38,847 nt of DNA, from NCBI GenBank assembly GCA_902825855.1, contig CADECW010000002.1:68428-107274 (forward strand), read 5' to 3'. The notes beneath the pieces are model-generated. The model worked only from the letters and a program-made list of their open reading frames with translations. It had not been told where the DNA came from and did no database searches. Both the position numbers and the translations under genes were made by a program. Source of the DNA: an uncultured Rhodospirillales bacterium. Its GTDB lineage: Bacteria; Pseudomonadota; Alphaproteobacteria; Reyranellales; Reyranellaceae. How positions within the stretch are numbered: position 1 is the first letter of the stretch; the number at the start of each line of letters is the position of its first letter. Positions 1 through 7,598 of the stretch are shown in pieces.

Positions 1-83
1 TCGAAGATCGCTGGCCTCCACTGCTGGACTTGCAGCCGCCACCTGTCCAGAGTCGAGGCCAACGAACAGCTTCGGAGGGATGG

Positions 84-530
84 ATGGCACTTCCCCAGGA
101 CATACGGCCGGTGAACAGCGAACTGGCCGATTCGATCACGCGCTCTTCGGAAATTCCGTGGATCGAGACGAAGCCTGGACAGGCTTGGACGAAGGTGTTG
201 TGGGTCGGTCCCGAGTCGGGCCGCTGGGCGGTGCTGTTGAAATGGAAGAAGGGCTACGTCGCGCCTCCGCACAAACACCTGTCGGCCGCCTTCGCCTTTG
301 TGCTCTCCGGCAAGCTGGAGGTCCGAGACAACGTCTACAACGCCGGCGACTTCCTGCACGAGGTCAACGGCATGGTGCATGGCGCGACGACGGCACTTGA
401 GGATACCGAGTACCTGTTCTTCTGCGACGGGCCCGTCCTGTTCTTCGACAAGGACGGCTTCACCGGTTATCGCGGCTGGGAGGAAGTGCTGCGCCTGCAG
501 CAGTCGGCGGTCAAGCAAGCCGCGGAATGA
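84..530 (+). CDS. Cupin-domain protein (dihydroxyacetophenone dioxygenase-like)
   Basis: A 148-residue single-domain cupin. The beta-barrel core runs from about residue 45 to 118. His63 and His65 (PHKH) and His99 are placed like cupin metal ligands; the usual glutamate of the first cupin motif is not obvious. The C-terminal segment DGPVLFFDKDGFTGYRGWEE resembles cupins of the 2,4'-dihydroxyacetophenone dioxygenase/ChrR-like group, so a metal-dependent ring-cleavage or sensing role is possible but unproven. I chose ATG84 because GGAGG at 74-78 sits 5 nt before it; the upstream ATG at 30 has no such site. Its stop overlaps the next start by 4 bp (ATGA), which implies translational coupling. It is the first gene of a four-gene plus-strand operon. 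Confidence 0.85.
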   Translation: MALPQDIRPVNSELADSITRSSEIPWIETKPGQAWTKVLWVGPESGRWAVLLKWKKGYVAPPHKHLSAAFAFVLSGKLEVRDNVYNAGDFLHEVNGMVHGATTALEDTEYLFFCDGPVLFFDKDGFTGYRGWEEVLRLQQSAVKQAAE

Positions 531-1330
531 TCCAGCAGGTCGACGACTTCCGCAGCGAAAGTGCCGAGCTTCGGCAACTGCTGAACGGACTCATGGACAG
601 CGACTGGACCCGCGCCACCCAGTTCAAAGCCTGGACGATCGACGACATCGTTCGCCACCTGCACATGGGCGACACGATGGCGCTCGCCTCGGCGTCCGAT
701 CCCGCCGCGTTCACGACGCTGATGGCGGACATCCAGGCCGAACGTAAGAAGGGACTGAGCCGCATCGACGAGACGCGGCAGCGGCTGAATGGGCTCGGGG
801 GACGCGCCCTGCTCCAGCGCTGGCATGAAACAGCCGAGCGGCTGTGCGACGCGCTGGCCGAGAAGCCGGCCGACACCCGCCTGAAGTGGGCCGGACCGGA
901 CATGGGCGTGCGCATGTTCACGACGGCGCGCCAGATGGAGACGTGGTCGCACGCCCAGGCGATCTACGATCTTCTGGGTGTAGAGCGGCCGCCGGCTTCG
1001 CCGCGCCTGCGCAACATCGCCGAGATCGGGGTGCGCACTTTCGGCTGGGCTTATCGCAATCGCGGCCTGCCGGTACCCGCCGTCATGCCGTCGGTCCGCC
1101 TCGACACACCGTTCGGCGAGACCTGGGAATGGAAGGCGTCCGACAGCGACACGGTCGAGGGCGATGCCATCGCCTTCTGCCAGGTCGTCACGCAGACCCG
1201 CAACGTCGCCGACACGTCCCTCTTGGTCTGCGGCGACACGTCCCGACACTGGATGAGCATCGTCCAGTGCTTCGCCGGCCCGCCCGAGACACCGCCACCG
1301 CCCGGCACTCGCCACCGTTCGCCTCGCTGA
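527..1330 (+). CDS. DinB-like / maleylpyruvate isomerase-type metal-binding protein (TIGR03084-like)
   Basis: A 267-residue soluble protein with the four-helix DinB/MDMPI fold pattern. The N-terminal helix contains WTIDDIVRHLHMGD (His44 and His46), and a later helix carries RQMETWSHAQAI (Glu138, His142). These are the expected metal-ligand positions of this superfamily. Relatives include mycothiol-dependent maleylpyruvate isomerase, but the group found in Proteobacteria has no established substrate. It overlaps the cupin gene by 4 bp and is followed after 7 bp by the citryl-CoA lyase-like gene, so all are probably one transcript. The C-terminal tail (about residues 253-267) is rich in Pro and Arg and looks disordered. 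The family call is good; the reaction is unknown. Confidence 0.85.
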   Translation: MIQQVDDFRSESAELRQLLNGLMDSDWTRATQFKAWTIDDIVRHLHMGDTMALASASDPAAFTTLMADIQAERKKGLSRIDETRQRLNGLGGRALLQRWHETAERLCDALAEKPADTRLKWAGPDMGVRMFTTARQMETWSHAQAIYDLLGVERPPASPRLRNIAEIGVRTFGWAYRNRGLPVPAVMPSVRLDTPFGETWEWKASDSDTVEGDAIAFCQVVTQTRNVADTSLLVCGDTSRHWMSIVQCFAGPPETPPPPGTRHRSPR

Positions 1331-1337
1331 GGACATC

Positions 1338-2126
1338 ATGGCCCGCAAGCCCCAACCTATCCGCTCCGACATCGCCTGGAGCAACCGCAAGCGCATTGTC
1401 GTGCGCGGCAAGGACCTGCCCAACGAAGTTATCGGCACGCTCAACCTCGGTGATTTCTCCTACCTTCAGCTTACCGGTCGCATGCCGACGCCACAGCAGT
1501 CGCGCGTCTACAATGCGATCCTGGTCACCCTGGTCGAGCACGGGCTGACACCGAGCGCCATCGCGGCGCGCATGACCTATGCCGGAGCCCCCGAATCGCT
1601 GCAGGCGGCCGTCGCGGCCGGCCTCTGCGGACTGGGAACGGTCTTCGTCGGCAGCATGGAGAACGCCGCCAAGCTCTTGTACGACACGCTGCCGCCCGGT
1701 TCGTCGGGCGCCGATCTGCAGGCCAAGGCGCGCGAGGTGGTCGAAGCCTGGCGGGCCGCGAAGCGCATCCTTCCCGGAATGGGCCATCCGATTCACAAGC
1801 CCGTCGATCCGCGCGCTCCGCGGCTGTTCCAGATCGCTGAGGAATGCGGCCTGTCAGGCGACTACGTCGCCCTCATGAAGCTGATCGCGGCAGAGGCCGA
1901 GCGGCAGTCGGGCAAGTCCCTGCCCGTCAATGCCACCGGCGCGATCGGCGCGCTGTGCTGCGAACTGGGCTTCCCCTGGAAGGTCGTGCGCGGCTTCGGC
2001 GTGATGGCGCGCGCGGTCGGCCTGGTCGGGCATATCATGGAAGAAGCCGAGCGGCCGATCGCCAACGAGCTCTGGCTGCGCACCGAAGAGGAAGCCAGCG
2101 CGCACATGCGTCAACCCGATGAATAG
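1338..2126 (+). CDS. Citryl-CoA lyase / citrate synthase-fold protein
   Basis: A 262-residue short member of the citrate synthase fold, compared with about 430 residues for full citrate synthases. The citrate-synthase-type signature GMGHPIHKPVDPRA (residues 147-160) contains the oxaloacetate/citrate-binding His150, and His68 (VEHGLTPSA) fits the first catalytic histidine. The place where citrate synthases carry the catalytic Asp (N-V-D) reads Asn198-Ala-Thr200 in NATGAIGAL. This variation is typical of the citryl-CoA lyase-like branch and argues against ordinary citrate synthase activity. The likely chemistry is C-C bond cleavage or formation on a citryl-CoA-like thioester, by family inference. 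GAGGA at 1329-1333 serves as ribosome site for ATG1338. Confidence 0.82.
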   Translation: MARKPQPIRSDIAWSNRKRIVVRGKDLPNEVIGTLNLGDFSYLQLTGRMPTPQQSRVYNAILVTLVEHGLTPSAIAARMTYAGAPESLQAAVAAGLCGLGTVFVGSMENAAKLLYDTLPPGSSGADLQAKAREVVEAWRAAKRILPGMGHPIHKPVDPRAPRLFQIAEECGLSGDYVALMKLIAAEAERQSGKSLPVNATGAIGALCCELGFPWKVVRGFGVMARAVGLVGHIMEEAERPIANELWLRTEEEASAHMRQPDE

Positions 2127-2138
2127 AGAGGCCAATCC

Positions 2139-3371
2139 ATGAGCGCCATCAGCCCATTCCGTATTGCCATCGGCGATGACGTCCTCGACGACCTGAAGGC
2201 CAGGCTGCGACGCACGCGATGGCCCGAGGCCGAATTGGTCTCCGACTGGAGCCAGGGCGTGCCACGCAAGTGGATCGAAGAGGTCTGTCGCTACTGGGCC
2301 GACACCTACGACTGGAGGAAACGCGAGGCGCTGCTCAACCGCTTCCCCCAGTTCACCACGACCATCGACGGGCTCGACATCCATTTCGTGCATGCGCGCT
2401 CGCCGCATACCCGGGCCATGCCGCTGATCATCACCCACGGCTGGCCGGGCTCAATCGTCGAGTTCCACAAGGTGATCGAGCCGTTGGTCGATCCGGTGGC
2501 CCATGGCGGCGACTCCGCCGACGCCTTCCACGTCATCTGTCCGTCGCTTCCGGGCTTCGGCTTCTCGAGCAAGCCGGCAGGCACCGGCTGGGGCATCGAT
2601 CGCATCGCCGGCACCTGGGCCAGGTTGATGGATCGGCTTGGCTACGCACACTATGGGGCGCAGGGCGGCGACTGGGGCTCGGCGGTCACGACGGCGATCG
2701 GCGCGCTCGATGCGGCGCACTGTGCCGGCATCCATATCACGCTCGCCATGTCGACCCGGCCCAACGTGGCTGGCGAGCCGACGCCCGAGGAAGCGCGCGC
2801 GCTGAAGGGTATCAAGCACTATGCCGACTGGGATTCGGGCTACTCCAAGCAGCAGTCGACGCGGCCGCAGACGCTTGCCTACGGTCTCACGGATTCGCCG
2901 GCCGGCCAGGCCGCGTGGATCCTGGAGAAATTCTGGGCATGGACCGATTGCGACGGCCATCCCGAGAACGTGCTCGGCCGCGACGAGCTCCTGGACAACG
3001 TCATGCTGTACTGGACGACAGCGACGGCCGGCTCGTCGGCCCGGCTGTACTGGGAGAGTTTCCGACCCGACAGGCGAACCGTCCGCAAGGTCGACGTACC
3101 GACCGGTGTCGCGGTGTTCCCCAAGGAGATCGTCACGCCTGTACGGCGCTGGATGGAGACCAACTTCAGCAACATCCAGCACTGGAGCGAGATGGCCAAG
3201 GGCGGTCACTTCGCCGCGTTCGAGCAACCCGAGCTGTTCGTTCACGATGTCCGGACGTTCTTCCGGAAGCTCAGACAGCTCACACCGTGGGCAAACCCGA
3301 CGTCGTCGAATACTCGAAGTGCAATGGCGTCTCGGGATGGATCAGCGCATAGGCCGAGCGTGCGGCGATAG
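2139..3371 (+). CDS. Epoxide hydrolase (EHN-type alpha/beta hydrolase)
   Basis: A 410-residue alpha/beta hydrolase with the N-terminal EHN region (about residues 5-110) found in microsomal-type epoxide hydrolases. HGWPGS (100-105) is the oxyanion-hole HGxP motif, GGDWG (176-180) gives nucleophile Asp178, and KGGHFAAFEQPE near residue 360 supplies the catalytic His. The enzyme class opens epoxides to diols by way of an alkyl-enzyme ester. Family members normally end just after the sequence FFRKLR. Here about 30 further residues are read from the antisense of the convergent ferredoxin reductase gene, giving a 92-bp tail overlap. It is the last gene of the cupin operon; a purine-rich GAGAGGCC precedes the ATG. 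Confidence 0.9.
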   Translation: MSAISPFRIAIGDDVLDDLKARLRRTRWPEAELVSDWSQGVPRKWIEEVCRYWADTYDWRKREALLNRFPQFTTTIDGLDIHFVHARSPHTRAMPLIITHGWPGSIVEFHKVIEPLVDPVAHGGDSADAFHVICPSLPGFGFSSKPAGTGWGIDRIAGTWARLMDRLGYAHYGAQGGDWGSAVTTAIGALDAAHCAGIHITLAMSTRPNVAGEPTPEEARALKGIKHYADWDSGYSKQQSTRPQTLAYGLTDSPAGQAAWILEKFWAWTDCDGHPENVLGRDELLDNVMLYWTTATAGSSARLYWESFRPDRRTVRKVDVPTGVAVFPKEIVTPVRRWMETNFSNIQHWSEMAKGGHFAAFEQPELFVHDVRTFFRKLRQLTPWANPTSSNTRSAMASRDGSAHRPSVRR

Positions 3372-4302
3372 CCGCTTCGGCGAAGCCGGTCAGGATCAGC
3401 TTCAGCTTGCCGGGATAGGTGACGACATCGCCGATGGCGAAGATGCCGCGCTTGCTGGTCGCTGCCGTCGAGGCATCGACAGCGATCTGGTTGTGCTGCA
3501 GCTCGAGCTGCCAGTCGGCGATCGGCCCCAGCGACATCGACAGGCCGAAGAACGGCAACAAGGCATCGGCCTCGATCCGCCTGGTGTCGCCGTCGAGGGT
3601 GGCGACGGTCACCGCCGCAAGCCGCCCGCCAGCACCCTCCAGCCCGTGGAGCTGATAAGGCACGACGAGATCCAGCTTGCCCGAGCTGGCCAGCATCTTG
3701 AGGCGGGCCTCGCTCTCGGGCGCGGCGCGGAACTTGTCGCGGCGATGGATCACCGAGACACGCCCTGCGATCTCGGCCAGCGACAGCGCCCAGTCGACAG
3801 CCGTGTCGCCACCGCCCGCGATCACCACGCGCTTGCCGCGGAAGGCCTCGCGCTGCGTGACATAGTAGAAGACGCTCGTGCCCTCGTAGGTCTCGATTCC
3901 GGCCAGCGGCGGCCGGTTGGGACCGAAGGCGCCGACGCCCGCCGCGATGATGACGGCGCGCGCCTGCACCACGGTGCCCTTCGACGTCGTGACCTTCCAG
4001 AACCCGCCGCTCAGCCTCTCCAGGCCCTGGACCTGCTCGCCGAGGTGGTAGACCGGCCGGAAAGGCGCCGCCTGTGCCTTCAGGCGCACCACCAGCTCGG
4101 CTGCCTCGATGCGCGGGAAGCCCGGGATGTCGTAGATCGGCTTCTCGGGATAGAGAGCCGTGCATTGGCCGCCGGCATCGTCGAGAACATCGATGACGTG
4201 GCAGCGCAGCCGTACCATGCCGCACTCGAACACGGCGAACAGGCCGACCGGGCCGGCTCCTACGATGACGACGTCGGTCTGATGCGTATGTCCGCTGGCC
4301 AT
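3280..4302 (-). CDS. Ferredoxin--NADP+ reductase, thioredoxin-reductase type
   Basis: A 340-residue flavoprotein that transfers electrons between NADPH and ferredoxin (or flavodoxin). VVIVGAGPVG (11-20) is the FAD Rossmann motif, AGGGDTAVD (162-170) the NADP(H) motif, HRRDKFRA (186-193) fits the 2'-phosphate-binding region, and GDVVTYPGKLKLI near the C terminus is the FAD-binding GD motif. The redox CxxC of true thioredoxin reductase is absent, which supports the TrxR-like FNR class. I chose the ATG at 4302 (MASGHT) over an upstream in-frame start because the protein core begins about ten residues later; the ribosome site is weak (AGG). It is convergent with the epoxide hydrolase and divergent from the TfoX-N gene. 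The two ISC-locus ferredoxin genes elsewhere could provide partners, but that is inference. Confidence 0.92.
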   Translation of the reverse strand: MASGHTHQTDVVIVGAGPVGLFAVFECGMVRLRCHVIDVLDDAGGQCTALYPEKPIYDIPGFPRIEAAELVVRLKAQAAPFRPVYHLGEQVQGLERLSGGFWKVTTSKGTVVQARAVIIAAGVGAFGPNRPPLAGIETYEGTSVFYYVTQREAFRGKRVVIAGGGDTAVDWALSLAEIAGRVSVIHRRDKFRAAPESEARLKMLASSGKLDLVVPYQLHGLEGAGGRLAAVTVATLDGDTRRIEADALLPFFGLSMSLGPIADWQLELQHNQIAVDASTAATSKRGIFAIGDVVTYPGKLKLILTGFAEAAIAARSAYALIHPETPLHFEYSTTSGLPTV

Positions 4303-4353
4303 GGACCTAACGTGGCGAAGGAAGACCACAAAATAAAGAGCTATCCTCCGGGC

Positions 4354-4722
4354 ATGGTCGCCAGCGACAGCTTCGCCGAATTCCTGCGCGAGCAGCTCGA
4401 GCCGCTCGGCCGCGTCACCTTGCGCCGCATGTTCGGCAAGACGGGCGTGTTCTGCGACGGCGTGATGTTCGGCATGGTGTCCGACAACGTGCTCTACCTC
4501 AGGGTCGACGACGACAACCGCGAGGCCTTCGAGGAAGCGCGCTCCTCGCCGCCCCTCAACTACGCCAAGGCCGGCAACACCATCGACCTCTCCTTCTGGC
4601 GCGCGCCGGAGCGGCTGTTCGATGAGCCCGATGAGTTCGTCGCCTGGGCTCGCATCGCGCTGGCAGCGGCGCGCCGGGTCGCGACGAAACGCAGAGGGGC
4701 GCCTGCACGAACCGGTAGATGA
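4354..4722 (+). CDS. TfoX N-terminal domain protein
   Basis: A 122-residue protein consisting essentially of one TfoX-N domain: LGRVTLRRMFGKTGVFCDG, then MVSDNVLYLRVDD, then the C-terminal RLFDEPDEFVAWARIALAAA helix. TfoX in gammaproteobacteria regulates competence, but stand-alone TfoX-N proteins in alphaproteobacteria have no established role, so I do not assign competence. ATG4354 is the best start. An in-frame ATG further upstream (4288) would overlap the divergent reductase gene, and no strong ribosome site is visible for either. The last 15 residues are rich in Arg and Lys. It ends 45 bp before the convergent GMC oxidoreductase gene. Confidence 0.82.
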   Translation: MVASDSFAEFLREQLEPLGRVTLRRMFGKTGVFCDGVMFGMVSDNVLYLRVDDDNREAFEEARSSPPLNYAKAGNTIDLSFWRAPERLFDEPDEFVAWARIALAAARRVATKRRGAPARTGR

Positions 4723-4767
4723 GGCCGGCTTCCAGCGCGCGTCGCCCTTACAACCAATGCCCTTTTC

Positions 4768-6399
4768 CTAGCCGCCCAGCACGAGATCGCTTGCCCGCTC
4801 CGCCACGGCCGTGACGGCGGCGTTGATCATCGCTGCCGGAAGGCCCGGCAGAACCGATGCGTCGATCACGCGCAGCCCCGCCACACCTTGGATGCGTAGT
4901 GCGGTGTCAACGACGGCGCCGATGCGGCAAGTGCCGACGGGATGATGGAACGACCGCGCCGCGCGACGGACAAAATCATGCTGCGAGGCTTGATCCTCCC
5001 AGCTACGCCCGGGATAGACCTCTTCGGCCCGCCAATCGGCAAATGACGAGGCTGCGCCGATCTCGCGCGTCAACCGCACCGCTGCGCTCAGGCTCTCGAG
5101 GTCGCGAGGGTCTGAAAGGTAGTTTGGATCGATGAGCGCCGGCGCCATCGGGTCGGCAGACGCAAGGCGCACGCTGCCGCGGCTCGAGGGCCGCATCAGA
5201 CAGGGTACCAGGGTATACGCAGGCGGCGGCAACGCACCGACTGCCGGCTGCACGAAAGGCAGCGACAGGCACATGATGAGATGATCAGGACTTTCGCCCG
5301 CTTTCGCATGCGGCACGTAGAGCAATGCGTCAGCATGGTTGTAGTGCGAGGGCGTCACCTCGCGGCGGGCCCGGAAAGCCACACCGGCAAGCAGCAGGTG
5401 ATCCTCGAGGTTGGCCCCGACACCGGGTATGTCGGCGGTAACGGCGATGTCGAGGGCGCGCAGGGCGTCGGCGGGCCCTACGCCGGAAACCATCAGCAGA
5501 CGCGGCGAATCGATCGCGCCGGCACAAAGCAGGACTTCGCCTTCCGGCCGGACGGTTTGCCCGGCAAGGCGTACCCCCAGGCAGCGACCGCGCTCGATCA
5601 CCAAGCCGATCACTTGAGCATCGACGAGGAGGTCGACGGAGCCTTCGAGGCTGTCCAGGAAGGCGGTAGCCGCATCGTCGCGGGCGTGGCCTTTGATGCT
5701 GAGCTGATTCCAGGCGACGCCGGTGGTGACCGCGCCACCGACGTCAGGCGTCATCGCAAAGCCGCGTTCCTGGGCCGCGGCGATGAAAGCTGATGCCACA
5801 GCCGTCCGGTCACGAGCATCCCCCAGGGAAAGGACATGCAGCGGACCGTCGCCGCCACGCGACGCATTGGCGCCGCCGGAGAAGGTCTCGGCACGCTTGA
5901 AGTACGGCAACAGATCGGCATGGCGCCACCCGGCAGGCCAACGATCGTAGGCGGCAGGATGGCCTGCCTGATAAGCCAGCGCGTTGATGACGCTTGAGCC
6001 GCCCACGACCTTGCCCCTCGGATAGGGAACAATGCGGCCGCCCAGGCCAGCCTGCGGCACCGTCGAGTAGCGCCAATCGAGCCTGCTGCCGGACAGAGTC
6101 GGCCATTGCGGCGGCACGGAAACGGCGGGCAGGTTCGCTTTGCCGCCAGCCTCGATCACCAGGACGTTCCGGCCTGCCCTGCCGAGGCGATGGGCCAGCA
6201 CACAGCCTGCCGAGCCTGCACCGACAATGACGATGTCGTAAGAAGGCCGCAGTTGCTCCGACGAAGCGAGCATGCGAACTCCCGACCCCGCCTTTGCTGA
6301 CGCCGCTGCGCCTGAGACGGCCAAGCCAAGCGCGAGCGCCTGGCGACGCCTGAGACCGTCGCCATGGCCGTTGAAATGCTCCCTTTCAGCTGGACTCAT
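4768..6399 (-). CDS. GMC family oxidoreductase, exported (choline dehydrogenase/alcohol oxidase-like)
   Basis: A 543-residue FAD-dependent oxidoreductase. YDIVIVGAGSAGCVLAHRL (54-72) is the FAD GxGxxG motif, PRGKVVGGSSVINALAYQAG matches GMC signature 1, and the active-site pair is His485/486 (HHPVGTCRIG) with Asn526 (INAAV). Unlike cytosolic choline dehydrogenases, it has an N-terminal extension with twin-arginine character (LRRRQALALGLAVSGAAASA, residues 16-35), which suggests Tat export of a folded flavoprotein to the periplasm. The substrate, an alcohol, cannot be read from the sequence. I chose ATG6399 because the leader then starts directly before the RRR motif. It is a single gene, divergent from the tyrosine-rich lipoprotein gene. 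Confidence 0.9.
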   Translation of the reverse strand: MSPAEREHFNGHGDGLRRRQALALGLAVSGAAASAKAGSGVRMLASSEQLRPSYDIVIVGAGSAGCVLAHRLGRAGRNVLVIEAGGKANLPAVSVPPQWPTLSGSRLDWRYSTVPQAGLGGRIVPYPRGKVVGGSSVINALAYQAGHPAAYDRWPAGWRHADLLPYFKRAETFSGGANASRGGDGPLHVLSLGDARDRTAVASAFIAAAQERGFAMTPDVGGAVTTGVAWNQLSIKGHARDDAATAFLDSLEGSVDLLVDAQVIGLVIERGRCLGVRLAGQTVRPEGEVLLCAGAIDSPRLLMVSGVGPADALRALDIAVTADIPGVGANLEDHLLLAGVAFRARREVTPSHYNHADALLYVPHAKAGESPDHLIMCLSLPFVQPAVGALPPPAYTLVPCLMRPSSRGSVRLASADPMAPALIDPNYLSDPRDLESLSAAVRLTREIGAASSFADWRAEEVYPGRSWEDQASQHDFVRRAARSFHHPVGTCRIGAVVDTALRIQGVAGLRVIDASVLPGLPAAMINAAVTAVAERASDLVLGG

Positions 6400-6508
6400 T
6401 CCGGCGCTCGCCTGCCAAAGACTGGTTCTGGGTCCTAACACAATCCAAGGCCGCCGGGGGAGCGGGCTGAGGACCGGCGGGTCACGACGCTCGCAACGGT
6501 TTGGGGAA

Positions 6509-6538
6509 CCGAGCGTTAGTGGCTTGATGAACGCTCGG
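6509..6538. repeat. 9-bp inverted repeat in the GMC/lipoprotein divergent spacer
   Basis: CCGAGCGTT and its exact reverse complement AACGCTCGG are separated by 12 nt. The 311-bp spacer (6400-6710) has no other convincing feature apart from the lipoprotein ribosome site. Without a T-run, and lying between divergent genes, the repeat is more likely a regulator site or an mRNA leader structure than a terminator. Confidence 0.4.
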
Positions 6539-6710
6539 AGACTTCAGGAGGGGGTGCTTGAGAGCGCTCAGGGCCCCGTGCAATCGTAGGCAGCCGCGGT
6601 GAACTGGGATCGGAGGTATCGAGGCCTGCTTCTCGGCCCAGGTCTGGCGGCGCATCGGCTTCTTGAAGAAAGTCAATTCGCCCTGTAGTGGCGAGGTTGG
6701 AGGAACACAG

Positions 6711-7091
6711 ATGTTGAAGTTCTTTCTGAGGCCGATGCTTGTCGTGGGCATCGGCATGATTGGGACGGCCTGTCAGGACGACGGATACGGCGCACCGCGT
6801 GGCGCCTACCAGCCCGCACCCGCCTATGGCAACCCCTACTACAACAGCGGCTACTACCCCGCCCCCGCTCCTACGCGCTACGGCTATTCACAGCCGGCGC
6901 CGTACTACAACTACGCCAATCAGCAGGGGGCCCACGGTTGGTACAATCAGGCGGATGGCCGTCGCTATACCACCGTGACCGTGACGAACCGCGGACAGAA
7001 CGGCTATCGTGACGACGTCGTTCAGCAGCAGGTCGTCTGCGGAAGCCAGTACTCCGATGGCTACCGTACCCGCATCGCTCCTCAATGTTGA
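6711..7091 (+). CDS. Tyrosine-rich small lipoprotein of unknown function
   Basis: A 126-residue protein with a lipoprotein signal: MLKFFLRPMLVVGIGMIG followed by the lipobox GTAC, so Cys20 or so would be acylated. The mature part is low complexity, dominated by Tyr, Pro, Gly, Asn and Ala (YYNSGYYPAPAPTRYGYSQP), and then has a more ordered tail with VTVTNRGQNGYRDDVVQQQV and two Cys, which could form a disulfide. GGAGG at 6699-6703, 7 nt upstream, makes ATG6711 clearly better than the in-frame ATG6663. I do not recognise a family. An outer-membrane or periplasmic surface role is likely from the signal alone. Confidence 0.75.
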   Translation: MLKFFLRPMLVVGIGMIGTACQDDGYGAPRGAYQPAPAYGNPYYNSGYYPAPAPTRYGYSQPAPYYNYANQQGAHGWYNQADGRRYTTVTVTNRGQNGYRDDVVQQQVVCGSQYSDGYRTRIAPQC

Positions 7092-7142
7092 TTGCATTTT
7101 GACGATCGTCACTGCGGTTGCCGCATGACAGCAACCTCGACG

Positions 7143-7164
7143 CCGCCAGTAATATGACTGGCGG
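7143..7164. terminator. Hairpin downstream of the lipoprotein gene
   Basis: CCGCCAGT and ACTGGCGG form a perfect 8-bp stem around a 6-nt loop (AATATG), about 50 nt after the lipoprotein stop. No T-run follows, so intrinsic termination is uncertain. The rest of the 7092-7598 spacer holds no gene I can support. Confidence 0.4.
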
Positions 7165-7598
7165 GCAGCAATGCCTGCCTCCGAAGCTCGCGGCGCTAAC
7201 AACCAGTCCAATCAGCACCGCAGCAGCAGCTTTGTTTCTGCCTTGGCCGTACCGAGTCGGGGCGATTGAGTGACGCGAGCTTGAGCCTCCCTTTCGCAAA
7301 CAACTTCGTCCAAAGCCGCTCTCCCCGCAGAGCGTGACGTTGCCGCGCGGTCGGTCAACGTCGCGATGTGGGACCGTGGCTTTGCCTTCCGTGATCTGGG
7401 CCGCACTCAGCCCGGCGATTCCTGCTCCATGCCAGCTGCGCGCCTCGGTTGAATTTCAGTCGGGTTGCAATGACATCAGCTTCATTCTTGAAGAACTGGA
7501 TGCCGCTTGCCAACCGCAACGCTGCCCGGTTGCCAATGAAAACCAACGCCGTCAGGTCGCTGTTATGGTAGGCTTCGGACGCGCATTGGGGGTGGGTC

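Noticed and set aside
2821..4722. Long plus-strand ORF of 633 codons
   Set aside because: Most of it is antisense of the ferredoxin-NADP reductase gene; only its last 122 codons (TfoX-N domain) are real.
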